From assembly GCA_002762705.1 (NCBI GenBank), contig PCVE01000041.1:1-32102 (forward strand): 32,102 nt of DNA, in the 5' to 3' direction. The position numbers and the translations under genes were made by a program. The DNA comes from Candidatus Woesearchaeota archaeon CG11_big_fil_rev_8_21_14_0_20_43_8 (GTDB lineage: Archaea; Nanobdellota; Nanobdellia; Woesearchaeales; CG08-08-20-14). Of the stretch, positions 15,936 to 26,432 are shown in pieces. The notes under the pieces were generated by a model that worked only from the letters and a program-made list of their open reading frames with translations, did not search any database and had not been told where the DNA came from. Numbering within the stretch: the stretch's first letter is position 1; every line of letters begins with the position of its first letter.

Positions 15936-18398
15936 CTATAGCACTCTGCTCACATGCTCTGTCTTCTCGATACGGACAATGTTCTCGACAAAGCTCTCTA
16001 TCTTCGGGTCATGCGAGACAATGATCGTCTGCTGAGCGCCGATCTCCTCGAGCACATCACGTACTCGATCAAGCTGATCAGAACTGAATCCATCTGTCGG
16101 TTCATCCAGTATTATTATCTCGTCGGTGCGGATTGTCTTGATAAGATCATTGATCACTTTGTTCAACGCAAGTCTATAAGCCAAAGCGATAGATGTCTTC
16201 TCGCCGCCAGACAGATGCGCGACGTCGATGTCATGGCCGTTCTGGAACACAAGCGGAGTGAATTCATCATCGATCGAGACACTGGTCGTGTCATCCTCGA
16301 CAAGCATATCGAACCAGTTCTGGAACAGGCTCTTGAATTCACGATTGATCTTCACCATGACATGTTTCTCTATGGTGCTCATGAGATTCATGAACTGGTC
16401 CTGGAGCCAGATCGACAAGCCTTCATATGTCTTCAGGCGGGAGTACGCTTCCCTCATCTTCCTGACATCTTCTTCTATCTCGATGCAGAAAGCCTCAAGA
16501 GAATCATGCTCGCTCTTCAGCCTCTCTCTTCTGAGCTTGATCTCTTCAAGCAGACCTGAAAGATTCTGGAATCCGACTTTCTTTTCTAGATGTTCTTTTT
16601 CGATATCACCAAATGCATCTGACTTTGTGATAGATAGATCCCGTTCTTTTTTTATCTCATTGATATTTTCTTCAGCGAATGTCGGGTCATTCTTTGCGTC
16701 GCGCAGGCTCTGGCGTTTTTCATCTAGACGCAAAAGGATGTGTTTCCTCTCCTGGAACCTCATATGTAGTTCTCTTATCATGGTGATGGCTTTCTTTTTC
16801 TTCTCGATCGAATCAAGCATCTTCATATCAGATAGCGTGTCAAGTTCTTTCTCAGTTAGAAGGACCTCTTCTTTTAGCCTGTCGATCTCTTCATTTGACT
16901 GTAGCATCGTGGCTTTACGTCTATAGAACTCATCGAACCATGATTTTATCCGCGCAAGACCGATCTCTTGTTCTGAAAGCGTGTCCAATTTGTTGTGCAT
17001 GGATTCGATCTCTTCCTTAAGACTGACACGTTTCACCGCAAGCTTGGATATGATGGTATTGTTCTCGAGTATGACATTGTTCTCCTTCTCCAATATCGAC
17101 CTCTTATGGACACCATCGACAGTCTGCAGACATGTCGGGCATTCCTTCAGATCACTTATCCTGTTGACAAGCTCATCAGCATCCAGCTTATAGACTTCTG
17201 CCTTTGTGATAGCGGAATCAAGCGCCTTCATAGCCTCTTCTTTCTCCTTGAGTTTTCCAAGGAAAGTATCTTTCTTCTCAAGATTCTTTTTTATCAGATC
17301 GACTTTCTTGATATATTCTGTTTCTTTTTTTAGGTCCTCACTGAATTCTTCTGCCTGCATAGAGAGCTCTTTTATTGATCTCTTCAGGTTCTGCAGCCTC
17401 TCAGTGAACGCAGCCCTCTTCTCAGATGATTCTCTGTATTCATCTTGCAATATCTCAAGATCTTTTTCAGCAGATCCGATATCAGGTTCATCCGAAGTGG
17501 ATTCGATAGATGCTGATCTTTTCTCAAGTGTCAATATCTCTTCGGCATATTGCTTCATCCGTCTCTCAAGTTCGACTCGTTGCCGTAATTTCTCTTCGAG
17601 CTTTGTCTTGAGTATCTCTGTCTGTTGTTTTATTGTCCTGAAAACATCTAAGCGTTCTTCAGATTCCAAAATCCCCTTCTTTTTCTCAGAATGGTCCTTC
17701 ATGACTTTCTTTAGTTCAGTCTCACATCTCTCAAGATCATCTTTTGTGCGGCCAAGCAATAGACGCCGCTGCTTCATCATCTCTTCTTTCTCAGAAAGGC
17801 CGATAGTCCTACCTTTCTCAAGGCGTGTCCTGTCTTTTAGCGTCTTGACATATTCGGCCGCGTTCTCTTTTAGCCGTTTGTATTTATCGATCCTAAAGAC
17901 CCGCCGCAAAGTGTCGAGCCGCATCTGCGGGTCAGAGAACAATATGTGCTTCATCTCTTCTTGTGGAGTATAGACTGTGAATCGGTATACAAGATCTTCT
18001 CCTCGTCCGATAAGGCTCTTAGGATATCCGATCAAGTCATATATCTTCGAACGCATCTCGACTGGCGTGTAATCATGGCGCTTGCCATCGATCTCTATAT
18101 ATCCAGCTTCCTGACGGATGCCTTTGCTATGTCTTTTTAGGTTCCGTCCTATAAGCACTTCATTTCCACCGACGATGATCGATAGTTCGACAGAGCCATC
18201 ATTTTTTCCTTTCCTGAGAAGTGATTGTGCAGGTAAAGAACCCTTCTTTATGCCGAAAAGACCGAATTCTATGGCATGCAGGATAGATGATTTCCCGGCC
18301 CCTATATCGCCAGATAGCAGAAGAGTCCCTTTTGGGAATGTGACTTCTTCTTCCCGATAGCTTCTGATATTCTGGAGCTTTATGGATTTGATCAGCAT
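15936..18398 (-). CDS. Rad50/SbcC-like SMC-family ATPase with zinc hook
   Basis: FPKGTLLLSGDIGAGKSSILHAIEFGLFG (Walker A), CPTC hook in the coiled coil, HLSGGEKTSIALAYRLAL (signature), IIILDEPTDGFSSDQL (Walker B). Confidence 0.9.
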   Translation of the reverse strand: MLIKSIKLQNIRSYREEEVTFPKGTLLLSGDIGAGKSSILHAIEFGLFGIKKGSLPAQSLLRKGKNDGSVELSIIVGGNEVLIGRNLKRHSKGIRQEAGYIEIDGKRHDYTPVEMRSKIYDLIGYPKSLIGRGEDLVYRFTVYTPQEEMKHILFSDPQMRLDTLRRVFRIDKYKRLKENAAEYVKTLKDRTRLEKGRTIGLSEKEEMMKQRRLLLGRTKDDLERCETELKKVMKDHSEKKKGILESEERLDVFRTIKQQTEILKTKLEEKLRQRVELERRMKQYAEEILTLEKRSASIESTSDEPDIGSAEKDLEILQDEYRESSEKRAAFTERLQNLKRSIKELSMQAEEFSEDLKKETEYIKKVDLIKKNLEKKDTFLGKLKEKEEAMKALDSAITKAEVYKLDADELVNRISDLKECPTCLQTVDGVHKRSILEKENNVILENNTIISKLAVKRVSLKEEIESMHNKLDTLSEQEIGLARIKSWFDEFYRRKATMLQSNEEIDRLKEEVLLTEKELDTLSDMKMLDSIEKKKKAITMIRELHMRFQERKHILLRLDEKRQSLRDAKNDPTFAEENINEIKKERDLSITKSDAFGDIEKEHLEKKVGFQNLSGLLEEIKLRRERLKSEHDSLEAFCIEIEEDVRKMREAYSRLKTYEGLSIWLQDQFMNLMSTIEKHVMVKINREFKSLFQNWFDMLVEDDTTSVSIDDEFTPLVFQNGHDIDVAHLSGGEKTSIALAYRLALNKVINDLIKTIRTDEIIILDEPTDGFSSDQLDRVRDVLEEIGAQQTIIVSHDPKIESFVENIVRIEKTEHVSRVL

Positions 18399-18518
18399 AA
18401 GTATATGGTTTGCGACGTGGATATAAAAAGTTTAAGAAACAGCTAAAAAAAGCACCCTACATATCACAGCATCATCCAGTATGCTTCAAAGATACAAAGC
18501 CAATCTCAAAAAGAGCAA

Positions 18519-21380
18519 TCAATCAGCCTTGTTCAATGCGAGCAGTTCGATGTCTGTCTTCAATTCAAGAAGATCATAATATGTCCTCTTCTTGTCATCG
18601 CCATCAGGCAGTACCTCATACGCAGGCTGGAGCAAAGAATAGAGTTTCTTCGATGCCACCACGTCCTTCTCTTTGATAGCTTCTTTGGCTTCAGAAAGCA
18701 ATGACAAGACTTTCTGGAATGATGGGTCTTTCTCGTTATCAAATGTGATAGCGCCAGCACCGCCTTTGTCGAGCCGGTCAAGTTCTTCAGAAAGATACAG
18801 ATGGAACGCGTCATCGCTGATCTCTGTCTTCTCGCGGAGCAGCTGTTCACGTATATCGAGCATCTTCTGCTCACGGCGCACCAATTGCTTCTCTTTGTCT
18901 TTGAGTCTCGCATCAAGTTCAGAAAGCTCTCTCTCTTTCTCTTTGTTCGCCTCTTTCTTGACCATTATGTCCGTGCTAAGCTTCTCGTAGTTTTTCTCGA
19001 GATCATCGACTTTTTTCTTAAGCATCTTCTCACGGCGTTCGTATTTAGTGATATCAGTCTTCAACTCCTTCGCTTTTGCGATCTTTCGTCTCTCCTTTTC
19101 AAGCCGGTCTAGTTCAGCACTATATTTCTCTTCAAGCGAAGCGATGTGCTTCTCTCGTGAATCCATGCTGTCTTTTAGTTTTCCCATTATGCTCTCTTTC
19201 TCTTTCACAGAATTCTGCAATTCGACAAGCCGGGATATCTTCTTGACAACACCTTTCTCTTTGCTATCCAGAAGGCGTACATTCTTCTCGATCTCATGTA
19301 CGGTCTTGATTATCTCCGCTTCTTTCTTGTTCAGGAGATCGACATTCTGCTGGATTATGCCTTTCTTCACATCGATAGAGTTCATGTTGGTCCGAAGTTC
19401 TTTCGTCCGAAGCTCCCATTCATTCCCATATTTTGTGAGCTCCTGTTTATATGCCGGCATTATATTCTCGAACTCTTTCTTATAATCAAGAAGCTCAGCA
19501 CGCAGAGTGTCAAGCCGTTTCAATTTCTCTTCATATTCCTGCTGGAGCTGTGACAGGTCGCCTGATTTCAATAATATCTCTTTCTCTTTTATCTCAAGAC
19601 GTTTCTTCGCTTCCATCACTTTGATCTCTTCTGATTTTATATCCTCTTCCTGACGTGAGAGCTCAAGCCTGCTTTTCTGCACATCATCAGTATGTCTCTT
19701 GACGAGTAGATCCTTGCCATTGATCCTGTCTTCTTCAAAAGTGAGCCGCTCTGCGATGGATTTTATCTCGACTTTATCAGTCTCTACTTCTTCTATCTTC
19801 TCTTTTAGGAAAAATTTCAGTTTCTGCAGCGCTTCTCTCTCTTTTGTCAAGCCTTCGAATTTCTGCATATATTCTGCTTTATATCGATCCAGGTCCTTGC
19901 TTTTCTGCTTTGCGTCTCTTTGCAGCCGATCGAGCTCTTTTTCTTTGAATTCTATCTTCTGTCTCTCATCATTCAACTCGAATTCTTTCTTCTCGAATTC
20001 TTTTCGTCGGATCTCTACATCTTTTTCCCGTTCTTTAAGGGCAGCTTCTTTCTCTTTTAGGATATGTTTCTCAGTTGATAGATCTTTTTCGCGATCGCCA
20101 AGTTCAGTGATCTTATGATTGACTTTCTCGAATTCGTTTTGGAGCTTCTCTTTCTGACGTTCCTGCTCAAGCTTAAAATCCTGTTTCGCCTTGCTTAGCT
20201 CAAGTTTCTTCTCTTCTATCTCTTCCTTTTTCTCTCTTTGTCTGTCTTCATGCAGGCTGATCTTCTCCTGGCGTTCGACTAGCTTGAGCGCCTTCTCTTC
20301 TGCAGCTTTTTCCTGCTTCTTTAGGGCTGCTGTGGCATGCTCGATCTCTTTTTTCAGTTCTTTTAGCTGACGGATCTCTTTTGTCAGCTTATCTTCTATC
20401 TCACGGACCTCTTCAAGACGGTCCAAAGCACTGCCGCCTATCGGGCCGATATCATCGAAATCTGGTTCATCTTTGACCTTCTCTTTGACTTCTTTTAAGA
20501 GATTCTCTGCGTTCTTGCTTTCGCCTTCGACAACAGATAATCTTTCCCGTACTTCTTTTTCAAGGTCATCATGTCTTTTCTCATCATGTCCCTCTACTGT
20601 CAGATTATCAATATCTTCTTTGATCTTCTCCTCTTCATCCATTGACTCGTCATTCTGATCAGAACCCATAAACCCCAAAAATGCAGAAAGCACATTTTGG
20701 AACTCAACACGAGATGATGTCCGGGAAAGGTCATCTGCAAGCCAGTTCTCTTTCAAAACATCGCGTACCCATACTGCGAAGTCATTCTTGACTTCATTCA
20801 CATGATGGGAGAAATCCATATCATCCATGGTCTTGACAGCTCCAAAAAGTTCATTCAGATTCCTGATCTCACTGCCATTTTTGAGCCGGAAATATTGAGA
20901 CGGTGATACCGATTCGTTTTTTGTCTTGATACTGACTTTTTGCTCTTCATTGGATATCGCATCGCTGACTATAATCTCTTGTGTGATATCTTCAGGCCTA
21001 TCATCTACACTTACTGCCACTTCAGGGGTCTGTGTCTCATGCATTTCATGAGTCTCATCAGGATTTGGGATATTCCAGAAATCTTCATCTTCATTGACGT
21101 GGATCATCTTGACTTTTATATCAGCAGATAACCGTGGTGTCTCTTTCTTCTTTCCAAGTGAGAGGATGCTGTCTATTATGCCATGTTTTTTCTTTGTCTG
21201 AAATTCAGGCGCAGGTGCGCTTGGCATATCAGTCTGTCCAGATTGAACAAAATCTTCAAAGTGAGGCGGTTCTGAGACCTCGTCGTGCTTCTCTTCTTTT
21301 GGTTCAGTATCTTCCTTGAGTAGATTATCAAGTTTAGAATTCAATGCTTTTATCTCTTTATCAAGCTCTTCCTTGCTCAT
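18519..21380 (-). CDS. Large coiled-coil protein of unknown function
   Basis: 953 aa, almost continuous charged heptads from about residue 280 to 850, then a C-terminal helical domain (SEAKEAIKEKDVVASKKLYSLLQPAYEVL...). Confidence 0.8.
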   Translation of the reverse strand: MSKEELDKEIKALNSKLDNLLKEDTEPKEEKHDEVSEPPHFEDFVQSGQTDMPSAPAPEFQTKKKHGIIDSILSLGKKKETPRLSADIKVKMIHVNEDEDFWNIPNPDETHEMHETQTPEVAVSVDDRPEDITQEIIVSDAISNEEQKVSIKTKNESVSPSQYFRLKNGSEIRNLNELFGAVKTMDDMDFSHHVNEVKNDFAVWVRDVLKENWLADDLSRTSSRVEFQNVLSAFLGFMGSDQNDESMDEEEKIKEDIDNLTVEGHDEKRHDDLEKEVRERLSVVEGESKNAENLLKEVKEKVKDEPDFDDIGPIGGSALDRLEEVREIEDKLTKEIRQLKELKKEIEHATAALKKQEKAAEEKALKLVERQEKISLHEDRQREKKEEIEEKKLELSKAKQDFKLEQERQKEKLQNEFEKVNHKITELGDREKDLSTEKHILKEKEAALKEREKDVEIRRKEFEKKEFELNDERQKIEFKEKELDRLQRDAKQKSKDLDRYKAEYMQKFEGLTKEREALQKLKFFLKEKIEEVETDKVEIKSIAERLTFEEDRINGKDLLVKRHTDDVQKSRLELSRQEEDIKSEEIKVMEAKKRLEIKEKEILLKSGDLSQLQQEYEEKLKRLDTLRAELLDYKKEFENIMPAYKQELTKYGNEWELRTKELRTNMNSIDVKKGIIQQNVDLLNKKEAEIIKTVHEIEKNVRLLDSKEKGVVKKISRLVELQNSVKEKESIMGKLKDSMDSREKHIASLEEKYSAELDRLEKERRKIAKAKELKTDITKYERREKMLKKKVDDLEKNYEKLSTDIMVKKEANKEKERELSELDARLKDKEKQLVRREQKMLDIREQLLREKTEISDDAFHLYLSEELDRLDKGGAGAITFDNEKDPSFQKVLSLLSEAKEAIKEKDVVASKKLYSLLQPAYEVLPDGDDKKRTYYDLLELKTDIELLALNKAD

Positions 21381-21509
21381 CCTCTTTTCCCCCTTTATCA
21401 GGAATATCCCAATGTTAAGATTATTATGATATAATATGTATTATACGCCCCAGGCTATTTAAATACTTTTTGGAAAGCTTTTTAAAAGGGAGCCCATTTT
21501 TAAATACAG

Positions 21510-21872
21510 ATGGCATTTATACCCAAAAAAAAGAAGAAAGTCAAAAAAGGTCAGGAAGCAGAAGAAGAAGATCAATTGATCCGACGTGTCAAGCTTCCGC
21601 GTGGCAGAGAGACATTAGGCCTTCTTGACCAAAGATTAGGTGCATCAAGGGTACGTGTCAGATGTCTTGATGGAAAGACTCGTGTATGCAGGATACCAGG
21701 AAGGCTGAAAAGGCGTCTTTGGGTCAGACCAGGTGACATAGTCATAGTCGAACCATGGGAGTTTGGTGGTGACGAGAAAGGCGATGTCATATTCAAGTAT
21801 AAGCCGATACAGGTCCAATGGCTTGAGACGAACGGTTATCTGAAGAAACTCACAGATATGGACGCTTTCTAA
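21510..21872 (+). CDS. eif1A: Archaeal translation initiation factor aIF1A
   Basis: [43 protein letters not shown]1-like OB fold of eIF1A/aIF1A; basic N-terminus. Confidence 0.95.
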   Translation: MAFIPKKKKKVKKGQEAEEEDQLIRRVKLPRGRETLGLLDQRLGASRVRVRCLDGKTRVCRIPGRLKRRLWVRPGDIVIVEPWEFGGDEKGDVIFKYKPIQVQWLETNGYLKKLTDMDAF

Positions 21873-21912
21873 GGTAAGCTTTATATTCTAATTTAATCTA
21901 GCATAATCTGGG

Positions 21913-23256
21913 ATGGGAATTAGTCCGATTACTTTTGATTGTATAAATGATCTGAATGTCAAAGCGCTGGACAAAAAATATGCTCCCTTTCTTAGATATA
22001 GCAGAATCACGAAACATATCGAACATCTTGAACAGGAGACAGGAAGGACCAAGGAGATAAAAAGGCTTGAGGGTGAAAGACAAGAGTCACTTGAGAAAAC
22101 TCATCTTCTTCTTGAAGAGATTGTGGATGAATTTGTCCAGAAGACTTTCGGGGTCGAGACACCGCATAGATTCGCTATCAAAGAACCGACGACATGGATT
22201 GATGTCTGCAAGAAATATGAACAAAAATTGTTCAAAGAGATAAATCTGCATAAGAAAATACCTGAAGCAGAGAAACGGAAGATACGTCGTGAATATGCGA
22301 AAAAAGGGATGATTGCAAACATAGAAGAACTCTCAGGCTTATCTGGTGATCCACTTGAGATAACCGATCGAGAGTTCAGGAGTTATTGCATTATATCGGC
22401 GGTGTTCCATGAGATCACCCATAATTACCAGGAACTTTGCCGCCAGCCCGTCTGGGAAAAATATACTTTTTCAGATGTGGAAGACCCAAAAATTGTCAGT
22501 GAGAGCACAGCTGAACTTATCGGGATGCAGGCTACTGATTGTTTCATCAACAGTCTTCCAAAAAGCAGTAGACTTTCTAAAAAACTTCGAAAAGAAAAGG
22601 CAGATTTATTCAAGAAATTCAATCGGTTGAAGATCGGACATGGGCATGTGATGAAATTTCTTGACCTAGAGGATTATGATGGCATTGAGGAATACATAGA
22701 GATGATCAATGAGAATAAGTTTCTTGGGCAAGATGTGAACTTCACATATTTTATTAGCCGCTCGAGATATCTTCTGAACACGAAGTTCACAGCAGACCTA
22801 GAAGAGATAATGACTAAATGCAATTCACTTCGGCTTTTTACAGACATCACAGGGATGCTTCTCTCATATGATGACCTTAAATATGCGGTGCAGCAGAAGT
22901 CCGCTTATCAGGATGACACAATCTATGAACTGAAAAAAGACCTTAAGATACATAGGCATAATCTCTTTTTTGATCTTTTCGAGAATCAGGCTGGGTGGAT
23001 AAATCGGCTTTCAGAGATCAATAGATCATACTTAGATATCATGCTGATATATGATGAGTTATTAGGCCGCGATGTGAGCCGGAAAGGTCTTATACAGAGC
23101 GCATCATATCTCTATGACAAAGTGCAGGGTATAAAAGAGAATCGGCATTACACTTCAGAAGTCAAAAATTGGAAAAAGACATATACCCTGCCTGACATGG
23201 TGGCGATGTCGCTAAAAAGATCATTGCAGCACGAATATCATCAGAGCAAAAAATAG
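21913..23256 (+). CDS. Putative zinc metallopeptidase-like protein with HExxH motif
   Basis: SAVFHEITHNYQELCRQ (HEITH) followed about 30 residues later by SESTAELIG, a gluzincin-like third ligand arrangement. Confidence 0.5.
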   Translation: MGISPITFDCINDLNVKALDKKYAPFLRYSRITKHIEHLEQETGRTKEIKRLEGERQESLEKTHLLLEEIVDEFVQKTFGVETPHRFAIKEPTTWIDVCKKYEQKLFKEINLHKKIPEAEKRKIRREYAKKGMIANIEELSGLSGDPLEITDREFRSYCIISAVFHEITHNYQELCRQPVWEKYTFSDVEDPKIVSESTAELIGMQATDCFINSLPKSSRLSKKLRKEKADLFKKFNRLKIGHGHVMKFLDLEDYDGIEEYIEMINENKFLGQDVNFTYFISRSRYLLNTKFTADLEEIMTKCNSLRLFTDITGMLLSYDDLKYAVQQKSAYQDDTIYELKKDLKIHRHNLFFDLFENQAGWINRLSEINRSYLDIMLIYDELLGRDVSRKGLIQSASYLYDKVQGIKENRHYTSEVKNWKKTYTLPDMVAMSLKRSLQHEYHQSKK

Positions 23257-23307
23257 AAACCAAGATGGAAGCAAAAAAATATAAGGCAGATATACGCGGA
23301 GTATTCT

Positions 23308-23850
23308 ATGACTGATAAAGAATATATCTGTCCTAAAGAGTTGACACATGATTCATTCCTTCTCGCAAGACGGGTCTATGATTCTGGTTTCAGGCCTGAC
23401 TTCATAATTGTTCTCTGGCGAGGTGGGACTCCGATAGGTATAATCGTCCAGGAGTTCTTCAAGTACAAAGGTGTAGAGACTTATCATTCTGCGATAAAAG
23501 TCGAAGCATACACTGGGATAGGGAAGATGTCTGATGTGCATGTTGCGGATCTGGATTGGTTATTGAAACGCATCGGTAAAGAACATTCTATCCTGCTTGT
23601 CGACGACATATTTGATTCAGGAAAGACGATGGAGAAAGTCAGCGGTATAATGAAAGGTCGTTGTGGCGATGTAAAAATCGCCACATTGTATTACAAGCCA
23701 GAGAAGAACCAGACAAAGATAACACCTGATTTCTTTGTACGTCCGACAGATAAATGGATTGTGTTCCCGCATGAAGTCATCGACCTGACTGATGAAGAAC
23801 TAAAAGAGAAAGATCCGTTTGTATGGAAGATACTGAAAGGGAATTTATAA
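23308..23850 (+). CDS. Phosphoribosyltransferase (hypoxanthine/xanthine type)
   Basis: SILLVDDIFDSGKTMEKV PRPP-binding motif; VLWRGGTPIG. Confidence 0.9.
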   Translation: MTDKEYICPKELTHDSFLLARRVYDSGFRPDFIIVLWRGGTPIGIIVQEFFKYKGVETYHSAIKVEAYTGIGKMSDVHVADLDWLLKRIGKEHSILLVDDIFDSGKTMEKVSGIMKGRCGDVKIATLYYKPEKNQTKITPDFFVRPTDKWIVFPHEVIDLTDEELKEKDPFVWKILKGNL

Positions 23851-25212
23851 TATCTCTCTGAGGATCGGTTCTCGCGCAGCTTTCACCGCATCCAAACGTC
23901 TTACCGGAGCATTGTTCGGCGCATTCTTTAATATCTCTGGATTATCCTCTGCATCTCTTCTTATCTGTTCCATGACTTCACAGAATTTATCGAGCGTCTC
24001 TTTGCTTTCAGTCTCTGTCGGCTCGATCATCATCGCGCCTTTGACAATGAGCGGAAAATAAACCGTCGGCGGATGAATCCCAAAATCGATCAGACGTTTA
24101 GCGATATCGTTTGTCGTCACATTGTTTGGCATCCCTTCATCGCAGATGACAAATTCGTGCATGCATGGTCTATCGAATGGGAGATGGAATGTCTTTTTCA
24201 ATCTATTCTTGAGATAATTCGCGTTGAGCACTGAGTATTCTGAAACCTGATAAAGTCCATCTTCTCCGAGGGCCAGAAAGTAACAGTAAGCCTTCACAAG
24301 GACACCAAAATTCGACCAGAACGATCGCATCTGCCCGATAGAATCAGGAAAATCATATGAAAATGTCCCTTCGACAATACGAGGCACTGGAAGATACTTC
24401 CTAAGTGATCCAACAACACCGACTGGCCCTGAACCTGGTCCGCCGCCGCCGTGTGGTGTCGAGAATGTCTTGTGCAGGTTCAGATGTATTATATCAGCTC
24501 CAAAATCCGCCGGTCTTACTCGGCCAAGCAAAGGATTCATATTCGCTCCGTCGCAGTACACAAGCCCGCCATTTTCATGCACAATCCTTGTGACTTCCAT
24601 TATATTCTCATCAAATAACCCAAGAGTATTTGGATTTGTCACCATGAGACCAGCGACATCATCAGCCATCTTCTCTTTCAGGTCGGACAGGTCTATGTTT
24701 CCGCGGGCATCTGATTTGATCTCAACCACAGAAAATCCGCACAAAGCGGCAGATGCTGGATTTGTTCCGTGCGCTGAATCGGGTATGAGGATCTTTGATC
24801 TTGTATCACCAAAATGTTTTCGCAGGATCATCACGCCTGTAAGCTCGCCATGCGCGCCAGCAGCAGGTGATAATGTGAATTCTGCCATGCCCGTGATCTT
24901 GCATAGCATAGAAGACAGTTCTGTCATCAGTGTTAGACATCCCCTATTGTCTTTAGTCAGAGGGTGTATCGATGCAAACAATGAAGCAGCCCATTCATTG
25001 ACCTTTGGGTTGTACTTCATCGTGCAGGAACCAAGCGGATAGAACCCATTGTCGACACCGTGGTTCATGCGTTCGAGACTGACGTAATGCCGGACCACAT
25101 CAGTCTCGCAGAAGTCAGGGATCAAAAGTTCTTTTCGCAGGAATCTCTGATCGATATCTATATCATTGAACACATGTCCCTTCCTGTTTCCTTTAGCGAA
25201 AATTGTCTTCAT
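23845..25212 (-). CDS. gcvPB: Glycine dehydrogenase (decarboxylating) subunit 2
   Basis: LIPDSAHGTNPASAALCGF, DIIHLNLHKTFSTPHGGGGPGSGPVGV (PLP Lys region). Start trimmed to MKTIFAKG at 25212, giving an ATGA overlap with gcvPA. Confidence 0.95.
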   Translation of the reverse strand: MKTIFAKGNRKGHVFNDIDIDQRFLRKELLIPDFCETDVVRHYVSLERMNHGVDNGFYPLGSCTMKYNPKVNEWAASLFASIHPLTKDNRGCLTLMTELSSMLCKITGMAEFTLSPAAGAHGELTGVMILRKHFGDTRSKILIPDSAHGTNPASAALCGFSVVEIKSDARGNIDLSDLKEKMADDVAGLMVTNPNTLGLFDENIMEVTRIVHENGGLVYCDGANMNPLLGRVRPADFGADIIHLNLHKTFSTPHGGGGPGSGPVGVVGSLRKYLPVPRIVEGTFSYDFPDSIGQMRSFWSNFGVLVKAYCYFLALGEDGLYQVSEYSVLNANYLKNRLKKTFHLPFDRPCMHEFVICDEGMPNNVTTNDIAKRLIDFGIHPPTVYFPLIVKGAMMIEPTETESKETLDKFCEVMEQIRRDAEDNPEILKNAPNNAPVRRLDAVKAAREPILREIL

Positions 25213-26429
25213 TTTATTGTCTCGATAAATATGTCGATCTTGTCTTTGTCGTCGATCTCTGTCGCGCATACAAGCCTACATCCAGATAATTCGGGGTAAT
25301 CAGACCAAAGTGCATACCCGATATCAAGATCAGTCCGGATCATGAATTCATTATAGAATGGATTATCAAACACGACTTCAATGCCTTTTTTCTGCAGCTG
25401 ATCTTTTAGGTGCCTTGCATTCTTGACATTGCGCTTCGCTATATCCAGTAATCCACTGCCCCCAAGTGTTGAAAGATGGACTGTCGCTGCAAGCGCGCAG
25501 AGCGCTTCATTCGAGCAGATGTTTGATGTCGCTTTCTCACGCCTTATGTGTTGCTCTCGTGCCTGGAGTGTGAGCACAAAACCGTCTTTTCCTTCTGTGT
25601 CAGTGGTCTTTCCGACAATCCTGCCAGGAAGCAGCCGCAGGTAATCTTTCTTGCATGCGATGAATCCAAGATATGGCCCGCCAAATGACAATGTATTTCC
25701 AAATGACTGCGCCTCACCACAGACTATATCTGCTGCAGATGTATCAAGAAGCGCAAGAGATGTCGCTTCATTCACCACTGCGATCAAAGGAATATCTCCT
25801 CTTTTCAATTCTTCAAGACAACCGAAGAAATTAGGTGTCTGGATTATGATACATGCAGTGTCTTCATCGGGGGTGCATAGATCCGTCACACCTTTATTGC
25901 ATCCAATCTCCTGGATGATACTGTCGGTGAATTGAAGATAAGTCGCAAGCACTCGACGGTAATGTGGATGCACTGCTCGGCTGACAAGGACTTTCTTTTT
26001 CCCAGTCTTTCTAAGTGTCATAAGCGCGGATTCCGCCATCGCGGTCGCGCCGTCATACATGGATGCGTTGGCTACATCCATTCCAGTGAGCTCGCACATG
26101 TATGTCTGGAATTCAAAGATGGCTGTCAATGTTCCTTGTGAAATCTCTGCCTGATATGGGGTGTATGCTGTCTTGAATGCGGGAAGAGTTGTGATGAAAT
26201 CGACTGTCGCTGGAATGAAGTGCCTATATGCGCCTGCACCAGTCAAGGGATTTCCAGGAGAATTATCCATGGCTTTCTTTGTGATCGCTTTTCGAAGGGC
26301 GATCTCATCGATGCCTTTTTCAAGCCCTAATAAGATAGATTCAGGAAGATCAAGCCCGCTGATCGATGATATCCCAAGTGAAGAGAGCATCTCTTGCTTC
26401 GCTTCATCAGTGAGGGGGATGAAATCCAT
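25209..26429 (-). CDS. gcvPA: Glycine dehydrogenase (decarboxylating) subunit 1
   Basis: YTPYQAEISQGTLTAIFEFQTYMCELTGMDVANASMYDGATAMAES; FGGPYLGFIACK. Confidence 0.95.
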   Translation of the reverse strand: MDFIPLTDEAKQEMLSSLGISSISGLDLPESILLGLEKGIDEIALRKAITKKAMDNSPGNPLTGAGAYRHFIPATVDFITTLPAFKTAYTPYQAEISQGTLTAIFEFQTYMCELTGMDVANASMYDGATAMAESALMTLRKTGKKKVLVSRAVHPHYRRVLATYLQFTDSIIQEIGCNKGVTDLCTPDEDTACIIIQTPNFFGCLEELKRGDIPLIAVVNEATSLALLDTSAADIVCGEAQSFGNTLSFGGPYLGFIACKKDYLRLLPGRIVGKTTDTEGKDGFVLTLQAREQHIRREKATSNICSNEALCALAATVHLSTLGGSGLLDIAKRNVKNARHLKDQLQKKGIEVVFDNPFYNEFMIRTDLDIGYALWSDYPELSGCRLVCATEIDDKDKIDIFIETIK

Positions 26430-26432
26430 CGA

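Noticed and set aside
16228-21131. Numerous plus-strand Ser/Phe-rich ORFs
   Set aside because: Antisense shadows of the Lys/Glu-rich coiled-coil genes on the minus strand.
25213-25269. 19-residue N-terminal extension of gcvPB
   Set aside because: MRDRDRRQRQDRHIYRDNK is an out-of-frame read of the gcvPA end; the ATGA overlap supports 25212.
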